DNA of 64,000 bases from Salvelinus alpinus (lineage: Eukaryota; Chordata; Actinopteri; Salmoniformes; Salmonidae), in NCBI RefSeq assembly GCF_045679555.1, contig NC_092093.1, positions 62,202,365 through 62,266,364 of the forward strand, written 5' to 3'. The notes under the pieces were generated by a model, which saw only the letters and a program-made list of their open reading frames with translations, did no database searches and was not told the DNA's origin. Below, one piece after another: positions 40,880-53,897 of this stretch. Position 1 is the first letter of the stretch, and each line of letters starts with the position of its first letter. A program made the position numbers and the translations under genes.

Positions 40880-43403
40880 GAACAGGCGACAGGCCAGAGC
40901 TGGAGGGGAAAGAGACACAGTTCCACTAAGAAGATGAGAGATGTGCTGAGAAACTCCGCCAAAGATGAAGGCTGGAGAGAGCTTTTAAAATGCTAATGCG
41001 TTCATGTCCAGGTTTTTTTAGGCCTTGAACAATGCCTTTTTTCATGTCTGTAGTCAACAACCCATACCACAGTGTTTAAAAGGATGCTAGTGGTATGTCC
41101 TTTACAGTACTTTTGAGTTTGCACAGAGACAAACATGGAAATTGTTTCACCGGTAGGGGAGTTAATGAAACAAGTTTAATCCTCTGAAGACAGTAGACCT
41201 TTAGGCCTAGATTCAGTCAGGTCAAGGGTTAACCTGACCTGTGTCAACAGTATCGTTTGTTGTATTTTCCTTTAAGCTTAGGCAACACAGTGTGTTAAAG
41301 CTATCTGTAGACATCTAGTCTACGCTCTTCTAGACTAGTCTGCTGCCTCACCACAACTGATTAGAAACAGGATGTAAAAGCAACACTAGATTATACAGTT
41401 GTATGGCTTCAAGGGTGCTAACTAACTAGACTTTAAACATTACTCTTCAAATCTGTTGAGGTGTAACGAAGACTAGCCGACCTTTGGATCAGATGTATAC
41501 AGTAAATCGCTGCATTGGATTTGTTCTGTGTGGAACTTTGACTTTCATTCCATTATTATACAACTAGTTTGGAGATGGATACATGCAGTTATGTGATACC
41601 AATTGACTACATTTGAAAGCTTGCCATTTATTTATTGAAAAATGACGCCATTTAAAACATTCATGAGGTTTTACAGTAGCAGTGTGAGCACAGCCCTGAC
41701 AACAGGGAGCATCTCAATTGCATACTCTCCTTCTCAAAACTCATCCAATGGGTTGAGGCATCAAGGAATATCCATTTGAGTCTCCCAGGGAAGCAAGGAA
41801 AGTAGTTATCAAAATTCACACACACACAAAGCCAAAATGTCTGACCCCTCTGGTTTGCTGTTCTTGCACTGCCACCCTGTGTTCAGAGCACCACACGACA
41901 CAAAATAACCTGTCATGAAGGGTCCGTGAGCTATGGGAATGAGTACAATGATTGCGCTCACAGGCCTCAGTTACAACACTAACCCCTGCATGGTGCCTAG
42001 GTTTACAGTATCCCCTCGAACTAAAGCCCCGACCCCAATATGAATTCCAGGGTGTTCTGGGAGATTAGGAGACACAGCAGGAGTGTTTGAGGAGGAGGAG
42101 GGGGGGGTTCAGGGGAAGGGGTACAGGCTCTGGGCAGGCATGCATGGAGACTAGATTGAGAGATAGTGAGCATTGCTGTTCCAGCAGCAGGAGGTTGGAG
42201 TGGCGTGGGACCGCGGATCAAAGACAAGAAAATCACATTTCCTGTGGTAAAAATGTTGGTCACACCCAAAGAGCAAGTCTGCCTCTCCTTGTCACCACTG
42301 AGCACTCACCCACGCTTGGGTTGAGAGACAGGGTGGTAGCTACAGCCCTGACTGACATAGGATATCTGCCTACGCATCAGGAAATACTACTCAATCGGCA
42401 GTTTTGTATACAGTTAAATAGCTCTTTTAAAAATGGGTGAAATAGATCAAATTGTAGACATGACTCCAGTCTAGAAGTTATCCTTCACAGTATACAAATA
42501 AGCCCTTTAGAGCTGACTGGGGGACTGAAGCTCAACTTTTGTCAACTGAAAATAGAGACACAGTAAGATCAAATTGTCTTGTAACACTGGCACAGCTCTA
42601 AAGGACAAGGAATACAAGGTATTTGACAAGGAACGTTAACGCTGAACCCATTAACACTGACAACTTTACTCAAGTCAGGAACAAACACTTAATTTGGGTT
42701 GCACCATCTGAACAAACAACTTCCCTGGAATAAAAGGGGGGTGATCCACTGGTCTCTAAAGCAATGAGACAAGATGACCAACACACCACGCACGCACACA
42801 AAGACAAACAGCTCACTCTTCACTTTGAGGTTTAGAAAACCTCACTTTGTTTTCCTACTTGAGGCTCTCGGCACTGGACGAGCACAATGTTGAACAGCAC
42901 CCTGCCTCTTCCTACATTGACACTCAAAAGAGTGGGGAAAAAGTCATACCCTGTAAAAGATAAGTAAACTTTTTCAATAATGCTCTTTCCATAACCTGGC
43001 TTGATGTGCAGTTCTACAATTAAATCTTAAATACAACCATAAAGACAGGAGGGGAGAAAAAAAAATCCACTGAAAAACATTGAATAGTTGCAACAAAGAA
43101 TTCTTAAAAGAAAATTAACATATACAATAGTGAAAACAAATCCCTGTATTAAGACGGAGGTAAACAGTGGTTATATTTGAGGTAAATATTAGTGGTTGTA
43201 TGGTCGAGTTAGATGTTAGTAGCACATTTCAATGTACAATTGTCTTCTGTAAACATTTAATACTATGACCTGTCAATTAGAAGTGACAGATTGATAGGGT
43301 GGACACATTTCTAGCCATGAGTTAAGCTTGTACGAATAGGTCAGTAGTATCCTTGCATTGCACTTACAATATATTTGGTGCTGGTTTGATTTGAAAGTCA
43401 TAG
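40880..43403. other. Convergent 3' regions of oplah and foxh1
   Basis: Contains the oplah 3' UTR (+) and the foxh1 3' UTR (-). I found no clear AATAAA signal that fixes either end. A G-rich stretch (ggaggaggaggggggggttc) lies at 42090-42112. No additional gene or repeat was recognised. Confidence 0.5.
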
Positions 43404-46400
43404 TCAATAATGGGGATGACGCCTGAGAGGGGGCCCACTCTGTAGGGTATACTGACCAGCAGGCTGGTGAGACGACTGATTGGGCGGACCCAGCGCATCA
43501 AACACACTCTTATTGGGCGGTACTGACTGGAGCATAGCGTCCAAGTCCATAATGAGGGGAGGGCGCCCGCTGGGTAAGAGGGGCCAGTAGGCATGACCTA
43601 CAAAATGGCTGGATGTGACAGGAGACCCCCCATAGCCATACAGAGGCATCCCTAGTGGAATCAGAGGGCCCCCATTAAAACGCATGCTGGGCGGGGCCAC
43701 AGCGTTGGGCGGTGTGTACTTGGCATACGAGGTGGGCAGCTCCCAGGGAGGTGCGGAGACTCTGCGGGCAGACTTGTGTGGAGGGAGTCTGCAGTCCTCG
43801 TACCCATCTGATCCCGCCTCTCCCTCAGGCACCCGCTTCCCTCCCTGCGACACGCCCCTCCAGTCCTCATCGGAGGAGGAGGAGGCGGGGCTGGCGGAGC
43901 TGGCTGAGGCGCTGCGGGCAGTGGAGGAGTAGCGAGGGTGTGGACGAGTGTGGAGCTCCACCCCCCAGCAGTCCCTGCCAGGCTCTCCTGCAGCGATGGC
44001 CGGCCTCAGGCTGTGGAGGAGGGAGTCAATGGCAAAGGACGAGTCCAGCTTGGGCCGGTACAGCTCCTCCTGAAGGGGGGAGTGTTGTCTGGTGGGAAAG
44101 AGGGGTAGAGCAGTGACAGGTGGGCCTGGGGGTAGAACAGTGACTGGTGGCGGTGGGGCCGGGGGCTCTGCGTCTGGCTTATGTTGGTGCCCATGCAGGA
44201 TGTAAGGGGCGAGGTCCTGGGCGAAGATGGTCTCATCCTGGCGCGACACGGCAGTGTTCTGTCTCTTGAGGAGCTCCAGAGGCACCCGGCTCTCCTCCAC
44301 AGCCCAGAAGTTGCCCTTCCCCTGGGGCTTACCAGGATCCTTCAATACCTACAGGGACCAGGAGTGACAGACAGCAGTGAGATCAAGAGTATAGTACAAC
44401 CTGAAAACCAGTCAGACAGGATTGCCCCAGTTTCACAAAACTCAGAATTAGCTAGAATGATTTACTTGATCTAAAGTTTCATGAAGCACTGCAGTGACCC
44501 TTGGTAGGCTACAAATAAAATGTATTCTGTATTTATTTGTACAGTGAAGCTTAAACTTAATTTCTCTCAATACTCCAGCATTTGGGATCAATTGTTTTAT
44601 ACACAGTATGAGGCGACACAGCGGCACCTTTTATTTTAGGGTATTTTAAAATATAATTTTTACTGTTTAGAAATAAAAAGCACTTTTTGTATTGAGTCCC
44701 CCCATTTGAAGGGGTCATAAGTATTTGGACAAATAGTCAAAAGTTTAGTATTTGGGCCCATATTCCAAGCACGCAATGACTACATCAAGCTTGTGACTCT
44801 ACAAACTTGTTGGCAGCATTTGAAGTTTGTTTTGGTTGTGTTTTTTGGAATATGTTTTGCCCAATAGAAATTAATAGTAAATAATGTATTGTGTGCACAA
44901 AGATCATGCCCCCAAAACATGCTAACCTCTCACCATTGTCAATAACAGGGGATGTTAGCATTTTGGGGGGGGGGGTATGATATTTGCTTCCAACTTTCTC
45001 ACTCATTATTATTTACAATTAATTAAATGATAATCTGTAGTCACAGTAGCATCCATTTAGAAGTGTTTAGAAACATTCTTATTTACAATAAAAGTGACTC
45101 CAAAACATTATTTTACCATTAATTAATTACACATGTCTAGAGTCACAAGCTTGATGTAGTCATTGCCTGCTAGGAATTTGGAACCAAATACTGACCTTTT
45201 GACTACTTTAATACATGGCACCTTACAATGGGGGGGGGGGGGGGGGGTAGATACTTAATGATTTCATTTCTAAGCAGAAAAACAAGTATGAAAATACCCT
45301 CACAAAAGGTGACATTCTGTACTGTCGACTCATATAAAACATTTGATCTCAAATAAAAAAAAAAATGCTGAAGTATAGAGCTGAATTAAAAGTTTTTGCT
45401 TCATTGTCTAAAGAAATACAAATGGGAGAGTATACTTGCTTGTAGGTTGTTTGGATTTTAGAATAAAAAATGCCTTTTTGAGCCCACTGATTGACATACC
45501 AATAAAGACCCCTAATAAGACACACCTTAACAAAGCAGTCATAGGAAGAGAGGTTGTGTCTCACTGAGTCCCGCCAGCCCTTGTAGTTCCCTTCGAAAAA
45601 AGGGAAAAGTGTACTAATCTCCTTTAGAATCTGGGGAGAGAGAAGGGAGTCAATTTACTTCAATTGGTGTCTGCATTAAAACAGACAAATTAACCGACTA
45701 TATTAAGATATGTACGATTTAACACACCACATGTTTGTAGGCATACATTTAACTAATCATTCACTGTCATCATGCAGCATTTTCATAGGCCTAGAATAAA
45801 TAACCTAAGATACACTGTAGGACTGCACAGAGAGCAATCCTTGACCATACTTCTTATCAACTCAACCCACTCCAGCTGATACATCTCAGTGTCTGGTTTC
45901 ACTGTATGCTGCTATCCTTAACAAAACAAACCAAGAAAAGCATGGCAGTGTTACTACTCTGTTAAGCGTCAAATGATTGTCCTGTTGGTTTAATGCAATT
46001 GAACTGCATATCCCTACCCCAACAAAGACAGTTTTTTTTACTTATCATAAGAGAACATCCCCGATTAGAAATTAAGTTTTAAAATAATTAAAACCCATTT
46101 AACCTTTATTTTCGGAAACTTAAATACTATATTAAAATAACAATCATTTAATAGACAAAACTACCATGCATAATTTGGCCAAAATTGACACAACCGTTCG
46201 TAATTAGGGCCAAAATGTACCATTCTAAACTCGCATGTCCACACACAAACTCACTTTACCTCAGACAAAGTAAGTTTCTTCTCTGGAGAGTTTTGGATGA
46301 CCATGGTAATCATTGCGAGGTAGGAGTAGGGTGGTTTGGGGTAGCGCTGATAGTTCTTTTTCTTTCCACTTTTCGCATTTTTCTCTTCGTCCCAAGATTT

Positions 46401-46667
46401 CTCCTGGTCTAGCGGACTCGCTTTATCCATGGGCGCTGAGACCAGGCTGAATTGGTCACGGGCAGGCTTCTCGAGCCGTGGAGGCTGTCGGACTGGCGCC
46501 TGGATTGGGCAGTAGGGCCAGTGTTGGGCTGGAGAGCTCCGCGCTGTGTTGCTCAGAGGATGGATCTGGAAGTCAAGTTGATGATCTTGGTGGCCTTCCA
46601 GGCTAGGACAGTGCAGGTAGAGAGCGGGTGGTGCCAGCATGCTCTGACCCCCCCAGTGCTTTGTCAT
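43404..46667 (-). CDS. foxh1: Forkhead box H1 transcription factor, three exons, 485 aa
   Basis: Exons on -: 46667-46260, 45630-45526, 44348-43404, all phase 0 with GT-AG introns. ATG 46667 gives [20 protein letters not shown]; a TTG three codons upstream is not a start. The forkhead domain spans residues about 111-200: [25 protein letters not shown], then [52 protein letters not shown]. The Pro/Ser-rich rest ends with a Smad-interaction region: [19 protein letters not shown] at residues about 439-458. FoxH1 binds Smad2/Smad4 in the nucleus and activates Nodal targets in mesendoderm and left-right patterning. No disruption is seen. Intron 2 carries a foldback element. Confidence 0.95.
44515..45335. 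mobile_element. Foldback DNA element in foxh1 intron 2
   Basis: Bases about 44700-44800 (agtatttgg.cccatattcc, atgactacatcaagcttgtg) recur inverted at about 45135-45205 (cacaagcttgatgtagtcat, aatttggaaccaaatactga). A related element lies at 48766-49690. Two G-runs (44965-44976 and 45230-45247) occur inside. No ORF. Confidence 0.75.
45230..45247. repeat. Run of 18 G
   Basis: Uninterrupted G homopolymer within the foldback element in foxh1 intron 2. It could form a quadruplex and is liable to sequencing error. Confidence 0.95.
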
Positions 46668-46699
46668 GCTGATCAACCTGGGGGCAGATCGGGATGCAC

Positions 46700-48765
46700 G
46701 GTCGGAGAGGGAGGGAGTCGGCCCTTAACCCCTGGCAGACTGCTGGCTCCAGGCCGCTGGCTGGCTACCTATTTGAAGAGCAAACAATTAACAGTTTCAT
46801 GTAAATCCCGCTGTGTAATCGATGAGAGAATGGAGCGCTATCTGCGGGCAGAATGACTGATCGCCCCGGGCGGCTAGGGAGGGTCTGTGTGTGAGAAAGA
46901 GACAGTAAACCTGTAAATAACCCCTCGGACAAACAACATGCCACTTAGCACACAGCGTTAATTTTGGTAATCCGCTCCAAAACTTTTACGCATCAGGTGC
47001 GCACAGGAGTGAGCTTCTTATATCCGCAGAGAGAAACATCCAAATGTTTTTATTTATATATCAGTCCACTGGAATGAATTGAATCATTAGCCCCCCTTAC
47101 ACAAGGTGTTGGGGATCACAGTGAGAAAGGTACCCCCAACCTCCATCTCATTCCCTTCATTTTTAAAACTTGCTTACAGTAAGCACAGATTGTGACGTTC
47201 CAATGCCACGACATCAGTCGCCAGCGTGCCCCATATAAAAGGGGTGAATTGAGAGCGGGGAGAAGTAGAACGAGAGGGTCCCACAAAGCAGATTGAAAAA
47301 TAAACCAAGAGGTATTTTTTTGTGAGGCTTTCATTTCATTCAATATACATAGGACCGCTAATATACAAATATTGAGGGATTAACACCCTGGCCCACTAAA
47401 ACACATACTGACGGAAGACAGAGAAAATGTCAACTGAAAGATTACCTCAATTGTGTTGCTGATTTGTTATAAATTGTCAACACCGGACAAAATCTAATCG
47501 ATCACATTTGTCAATAGTAACTGCCCGATTAAGATCCTGTATACCATATTTATTAGAAGGATAATATAATCGAATTATTTAAATATGGTAGATGTTGCAT
47601 AGTCGGAGAAAAGAAACAGTAGGCAGACTAGGCACTGGTATAGCCTACGTGGTGTCAGCAGAATTAGGATCGATGTTCGTATTCAAGAGTAAATACACAT
47701 TTTTGAGAGTTCTCAAAAACCCAGGGACCGTGCAGGAGCGCACCGGGTTGAGGGTGTATTGCGCACAGTAGGAAGTCCCTTGAGAATATGCAGTGCAGGT
47801 CCAAAGAGATTAGTTTCTTTTGTGTAAATTAATGTAGTGTTAATGCCATAGCCCCTACCTCTCAGCAAAACAAGTTGGATTAGCCAGATTGACCCCGTCT
47901 CGTTCCTGGGATTGCCTACTATTCAGCATGTGAGGAAGACAATGGAAGATTGAACACCATCCATGGTCGCCAAGTGATGGGGACATTCGCACCTTGTAAA
48001 TACGAGCTATTGTCCGATTTATGCACAGGTTCAATTTAAATATAGGCTATGCAGAAGCCGTTACATGACACATTATTATGAAGGCTGTCTAACCAAGGGA
48101 ACATTTTAATTAATTAACTCTGACAGTTAGGCAGACCAATATGGGGAGAAATTTGCACGTTCAAACAAAACTGAAAAATGTGCAAGTAATAAATACATGT
48201 TGCCTACAATATGTGAAAGTGGCAAAGCGCGTTTTACCCTGTTGAGTGTCTCAGGTAAGCTAGGTCTGACGTTTTTTTTTTATGTCTTCGATCTTACGGT
48301 GTAGAAATGAGCAGTCAAATGTTTCAGATCAGATATTGGAGTGAAGATGATATCGAAAAGGTACAGGAGACCGTCGTGCATTCATGCTGTCCTCACCTGG
48401 CTAGCAATCGCCTGGTACACGGTCTAATTGCTCCAATGTGACCTCTCGTTTCCAATTAGTTGTAATCGACCAACTCTTCCTGCTTCCTATTATGAATTGT
48501 GTTCTGACAGGCATTCCATGCAAAACACAATTTCAGAGTACTATGCAACTAAATATGTTTGGTTATTTGGGTATTTATAGAAGAACAATGTGATATAGTT
48601 TATAAAGACTAACTCATATTTTATAGTCTGCTGTTCAGAAACTTGTTAGGACATGTATGTACATTTGAGTAGACATGTTCAGGCCAAAATCAATACTTCA
48701 GAATTGCTCCCTGATGACTATTAAAATTAGAAAATGAAGGATAATAGATTATACAGTGCCCTACT
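46700..48765. other. foxh1 upstream region
   Basis: No gene or repeat is recognised. A perfect TATA box motif on + (tataaaag, 47234-47241) lies about 570 bp upstream of the foxh1 ATG and points away from it. Regulatory elements of foxh1 are likely here but cannot be defined from sequence alone. Confidence 0.4.
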
Positions 48766-49690
48766 TAATTAATGGGACAGTGAAGCATGTTTTTCTTATT
48801 TTGGCGCTATACTCCACAAGTTTGGATTTGAAATGACTATGAGGTTAAAGTCCATACTGTCAGCTTTAATTGGATGGTATTTTCATCCGTATCACGTGAA
48901 CCGTTTAGAAATCACAGCACTTTTTGTACATAGTCCAGCCAATTTAGGGGACCAAAAGTATTGGGACAAATTCACTTGTACTTATATTAAAGTAGTAAAA
49001 AGTTAAGTATTTGGTCCCATATTCATAGCACGCAATCAAATCAAATTAAATGTATTTATATAGCCCTTCTTACATCAGCAGATATCTCAAAGTACTGTAC
49101 AGAAACCCAGCCTAAAACCCCAAACAGCAAGCAATGCAGGTGTAGAAGCACGGTGGCTAGGAAAAACTCCCTAGAAAGGCCAAAACCTAGGAAGAAACCT
49201 AGAGAGGAACCAGGCTATGAGTGGTGGCCAGTCCTCTTCTGGCTGTGCCGGGTGGAGATTATAACAGAACATGGCCAAGATGTTCAAATGTTCATAAATG
49301 ACCAGCATGGTCAAATAATAATAATCACAGTAGTTGTCGAGGGTGCAGCAAGTCAGCACCTCAGGAGTAAATGTCAGGTGGCTTTTCATAGCCGATCATT
49401 AAGAGTATCTCTACCGCTCCTGCGGTCTCACACAGGACACCGGACCGAAATTCACACAGGACACCGGATAAGAAAGGATAAGTACTCCAGATATAAAAAC
49501 TGACCCTAGCCCCCCGACACAAACTAATGCAGCATAAATACTGGAGGCTGAGACAGGAGGGGTCAGGACACACTCAATGACTACATCCAGCTTGGTACTC
49601 TACAAATTTGTTGGATTCACCTTGTTTGGTTGTGTTTGAGATGATTTGATGCCCAATAGAAATGAATGGTAAATAGTGTATTATGTTATT
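48766..49690. mobile_element. DNA element related to the foxh1-intron foldback, split by a dispersed repeat
   Basis: The bases up to 49033 (aagtatttggtcccatattc, atagcacgcaat) and those from about 49566 (caatgactacatccagcttg, ttgatgcccaatagaaatga) are the two parts of one element of the 44515-45335 type. The sequence between was inserted at caat, which is present on both sides. Confidence 0.65.
49034..49565 (+). repeat. Abundant salmonid dispersed repeat, nested
   Basis: Starts caaatcaaattaaatgtatt and contains aaacccagcctaaaacccca, ggctaggaaaaactccctag and ggagattataacagaacatg. Known to me as one of the most frequent salmonid interspersed repeats. Class unresolved. The apparent 116-codon frame inside is not a gene. 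Confidence 0.7.
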
Positions 49691-49905
49691 TTGGAGTCAG
49701 TAAAGAACAAATTCTTATTTACAATGATGGCCTACACCGGCCAAACCCAGATGATGTTGGGCCAATTGTGCGCTGCCCTATGGGACTCCCAATCACTGCC
49801 GGTTGTGATACAGCCTGGATTCGAACCAGGGTGTCTGTAGTTATGCCTCAAGCACTGAGATGCAGTGCTTTAAACCGCTGCTTTCACTCTGGAGAACATG
49901 CATCC
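49691..49905 (-). mobile_element. tRNA-derived SINE, reverse orientation
   Basis: On - it contains the B-box like core ggttcgaatccaggctgtat, followed by a body shared with 52912-53145 and ending with attgtaaataagaatttgtt. This is the salmonid SINE/LINE tail arrangement. Confidence 0.75.
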
Positions 49906-50039
49906 TGTTTGCAACAACACACTAAAGTAATACTGCAAAAAATGTGTCAAAGCAATTCATTTTTTGTCCTGAATGCAAAGTGTTATGTTTGGGGCAAATT
50001 AATGGATTGGAGCTAAGCACAGGCTAAATCCTAGAGGAA

Positions 50040-50604
50040 ACCTGGTTCAGTCTGCTTTCCACCAGACACTGGGAGATTCATTCACCTTTCAGCAGGACAA
50101 TAACTTAAAATACAAGACCAAATCTAAACTGGAGTTGCTTACCAAGAAGACAGTGAACGTTCCTGAGTGGCCAGTTTTGACTTAAATCTGCTCGGAAATC
50201 TATGGCAAGACCTGAAAATGGTTGTTTAGCAATGATCAACAACCAATTTGACAGAGCTTGAAGAATTTGAGAAGAATAATGGGCAAATGTTGCACAATCC
50301 AGGTGTGGAAAGCTCTTAGAGACTTACCCAGAAAGACTTACAGCTGTTATCGCTGCCAAAGGTTATTCTAACATGTATTGACTCAGGGGGTAACGGAATT
50401 GAATTTATTAAATCAAGATATATTAGTGTTGTATTTTTTATATTTTTTATAAATGTTAGAATTTTTCTTCCACCTTGACATTACAGAGTATTTTGTGTAG
50501 ATCATTGACAAAAAATGACAATTAAATCCATTTTAATCCCACTTTGTATGACAACAAAATGGGGGAAAAGTCAAGGGGTGTGAATACTTTCTGAAGCCAC
50601 TGTA
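50040..50604 (+). mobile_element. Tc1-like transposon, 3' half, very decayed
   Basis: Remnants of the catalytic C-terminal part (ttcagcaggacaataactta, then cctgagtggcc, aatctatggcaagacctgaa) and the right terminal region (aaagtcaaggggtgtgaata, ctttctgaagccactg, TA at 50603). The 5' half is missing. Confidence 0.75.
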
Positions 50605-51104
50605 ATCCTTTAAAGCTTCTCTGAGATACTCCCCGATACTGAGATGGACTAAAGAGAGTAGGTTTAGTCCTGCTGGGAGAGAGGAGTCGCTGTCTTTGTC
50701 CCCCTGAAGCTTTCCAATAAAGGGACAAATTCCATGTCTGAATCATCTACAGACCTTTCAAATACATTCTCAGTCAGGATGCACAATCCTCTGGTTTGGA
50801 TAAGACTAAGACAAAATCTTTAGTTTGAGAAACAGAAATGGAGGGCACTGCACAGCATGGATGATCCACATGAACAATAACCATGCAATCCCAACATCCT
50901 ATTTAAGTTATCTTGAATCGGTACACATCATGAGATAATGGCAAACCTTCCTTTTCCTGAGCCTCCTCTAGACAATGTTGCTTCAACAAGCACAGTCAAT
51001 AAAATATAATTTCCCCACCGATCACAAAACAATTGAGAAAACACATAATTCAGGATGCATCATTCCTAAAGTGAAAAACAACAAGAGAAGCATCCCATTC
51101 TCTG

Positions 51105-51430
51105 TGCTGCTACCATGTTGTGTTGCTTTAAAAAAAAACATGTTGCTACCATGTTGTTGTCATGTTGTGCTGCTACCATGCTGTGTCTTCATGTGTTGCT
51201 GCCTTGCTATGTTGTTGTCTTAGGTCTCTCTTTATGTAGTGTTGTGTTGTCTCTCTTGTCGTGATGTGTGCTATAAAATATATATATATTCATTATTATT
51301 ATTATTTTTATCCCAGCCCCTGTCCCCGCAGGAGGCCTTTTGCCTTTTGGTAGGCCATCATTGTAAATAAGAATTTGTTCTTAACTGACTTGCCTAGTTA
51401 AATAAAGGTTAAATTAAATTAAATAAAAAA
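51105..51430 (+). mobile_element. RSg-1-like LINE, 3' end
   Basis: Shows the tail tgttgctgccttgctatgtt, ccagcccctgtccccgcagg, aggccttttgccttttggta and gttaaataaaggttaaatta, known from salmonid RSg-1-like LINEs. The 5' part with reverse transcriptase is absent. Confidence 0.65.
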
Positions 51431-51761
51431 TCTGTGTCCAAACCTCTGCAGAATGTTACTCCAGTGTTGACCAGGGAGGTCAGCAGAGGTCAACAGATTA
51501 CTGAGTCATCATTGTCTGTGGGTCTCAGTAGCAGATCGTCTTGGCCTGGGAGTTTTCCCAGGATTATCTATCAGTCCAACCAACCCCGAGCTGTCAGTGG
51601 ACCCGTCACATAAACAGAATAGGCCTACATTTTAAACAAATTTCAGGTCAAATATAGCACATGTTAGCTAGATTTCTTCAGGTGTGTTATCTTCATTATC
51701 TGATAGATACAATACCCTCCACTTTCACTATTGTAAAATATAACACACCTATATATTTTTT

Positions 51762-51985
51762 CTAGTGGTTAGAGCCTTGGGCCAGTAACTGAGAGGTTGC
51801 TGGATCGAATCCCCGAGCTGACAAGGTAAAAATCTGTCGTTCTGCCCCTGAGCAAGGCAGTTAACCCACTGTTCCCCGCACTGAAGACGTGGATTCAGAG
51901 GGGTTGGGTTAAATGCGGAAGACACATTTCAGTTGAATGCAATCAGTTGTACAACTGACTAGGTATCCCTCTTTCCCCTTTCTAT
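51762..51985 (+). mobile_element. HpaI-type tRNA-derived SINE
   Basis: Box A-like tagtggttagagccttgggc and box B-like ggttgctggatcgaatcccc are followed by ctgacaaggtaaaaatctgt, which is the HpaI SINE body. A second member lies at 61513-61706. Confidence 0.85.
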
Positions 51986-52229
51986 GAAGCATGAGAAGGA
52001 GTGGACTACAGTATTTTTCATACAGCTGTTCTTTTGAATGATTTTAAAGGGAAATGTCAGAAAATGTGAGACTAAGTTTAGGTAGCTAGGATTTTGTTGT
52101 CAAATAGTTTGGTGAAGGTCATTTTACTGTACAGTTACAGTTGATATGCACTGTATGTCACATAATAAATATTGCACTAGGCTCACAGTATTTTAATTTA
52201 TAGGGTTTGGTCTGAGCAATGTCGTCCTC

Positions 52230-53745
52230 TTGTGGCACCTTTCAATGACAACAGCCGATGTTATGTTTGAATCAGATGGCGTGTCAAGTGGAGATGAGAG
52301 TGAGAATAATTGGATTACAGTGGAAAATGCAAAAGGAAATAAGAGAAGTAAATTGCTAGTGGACTCTAGACTCCAAGCGTAGTTATGACAATTTTTAGGT
52401 CGGAGTAAAGGTTTTGGATCGATGTTGTTACCTGGGAGATCCGATTGAAGTCTATAGAAATTGTGGTTTGAGGTGGCGTCGATGAGAGTAAGGAGAGGTG
52501 TGCACTTTTTGTTGTGTGTATCTTTGGAACAGAAGGAGCGTGCTCTGCGCCTCAAGAAGATATCGGATTGGAATGTGACGTGTGTGGCTCTTCGAAGCAG
52601 AGCGCATATCAAGGGTGTTATCTCTGGGGTGGCACTAGAAGTGAAATCAAAGGATATATGTGAAGAATTGGATCAAGTGGTTGGTGCACACCGACTGACC
52701 CGCGAAGTAGATGGCGCGAAGAAGCCCACTCCATCCATTCTATAGTTTAAAAAAAACGAAGTCTCTTCTCCCTTCACCTGTGTATTTTGATTTTATGAGA
52801 TACCCTGTGAGAGCCTTCATGCCCAAACCCACGCAGTGTGATAAATGCAAAATATTTGGTCACGTGTATGTAGATGGGCAGGGTATCGTATGCCAGCTGA
52901 GCCAATTTTTTATTTTACCTTTATTTAATTAACTAGGCAAGTCAGCTAAGAACAAATTCTTATTTACAATGACGGCCTAACCTGGCCAAACCCTAACACG
53001 CTGGGCCAATTGTGCGCCACACTATGGGACTCCCAATTACGGCCAGTTGGGATACAGCCTGGAATCAAACCAGGGACTGTAGTGACGGCTCTAGCACAGC
53101 GATGCATTGCCTTAGACCACTGCGCCACTCGGGAGGCTTCTGCTGTAATTGCGTTGGTGAACATGCACCCGAATTTCTGAAGTGTCCTGTTAGGGCGAAG
53201 GAGACAGGCGGTAAGAATATGGACTGTCCAGCATGTCCTATCCAGCGGCGGTGAGAAGAGTGGAAGAAAGGAGTGAAGTTTAAGAAATAATGTTAATAGG
53301 AGTAGAGACACCAGATAATATTAATTGTCAGAGGGATCCTGACATGTTGCATGTTAAGAAGGTGGACTTTAGCGTTAATTGCATTGGTTATCATTTGCGC
53401 AGGGCAAACAAGAGGACATCTAAGAAAATAGGTATTGTGAGTGCGGCTGAGCATTTTGTTGGGACTGTGGTATTTTTTTATTTTTTACAGCAGAGGCATT
53501 ACAAGGAATGCTGTCGATGAATGCTCCATCTTCACATGCACCTAAGCCTGTTTATGGATGGGATTTGAACTGTGACTGAAGGAGTGAGATGTTTTTTATT
53601 TTGTATAACCTCGTGTTCCCACCCCATCCCGCAATGAAATATATTTTGTTTCAATACCCGGTGCAGTAGATGGCGGCAACAGACCTACACCAATAGGTGT
53701 ATTCTGCCAAACAACCTTAAAAAGAAAAAGAAGAAGAAGAAGAAT
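52230..53745 (+). pseudogene. Second LINE ORF1 (zinc-knuckle) fossil, split by a SINE
   Basis: Fragments in three frames give RALRLKKISDWNVTCVALRS, GVISGVALEVKSKDICEELD, YPVRAFMPKPTQCDKCKIFG (first knuckle, ends near 52865) and, after the SINE, CCNCVGEHAPEFLKCP. The 3' motif cagtagatggcgg followed by an AAG run at 53664-53745 matches the end of the copy at 14540-16375. ORF2 is missing. Frameshifts and the insertion make it dead. Confidence 0.65.
52912..53145 (-). mobile_element. tRNA-derived SINE within the LINE ORF1 fossil
   Basis: On - it starts ctcccgagtggcgcagtggt (box A) and contains ggtttgattccaggctgtat (box B region). Its tail on + begins ttttattttacctttattta with ctaggcaagtcagctaagaa. 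It sits between two Cys clusters of the zinc knuckle region. Confidence 0.85.
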
Positions 53746-53897
53746 ATGACAGCGCAGCGGTTGTTATGGAGAAGCATTTCCCCTGAAGGCTGGAGAAACA
53801 TTGGAGAGCTGGCGTTGGGGACAGAAAGCAGCTGATCGGTTTCAGACGGGCTGAGAACACGAGCTCGCGCTTCTGTCAGACTGAATGAACTCCATAG
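53746..53897 (+). other. Candidate noncoding 5' exon of an unidentified gene
   Basis: A GC-richer stretch after the LINE fossil ends in a strong donor (ccatag/gtaagc at 53897/53898) and has no long open frame. Intron-like sequence follows to the end of the window. The call is inference from composition and the donor alone; the gene would lie beyond 64000. Confidence 0.3.

Noticed and set aside
43684-44474. + strand frames over foxh1 exon 3
   Set aside because: GC-rich shadow frames of the foxh1 coding exon without family resemblance.
46251-46676. foxh1 start at 46676
   Set aside because: That codon is TTG. The first ATG in frame is at 46667.
49153-49503. 116-codon frame in the dispersed repeat
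   Set aside because: The sequence belongs to a high-copy salmonid repeat. The frame is not a known domain.
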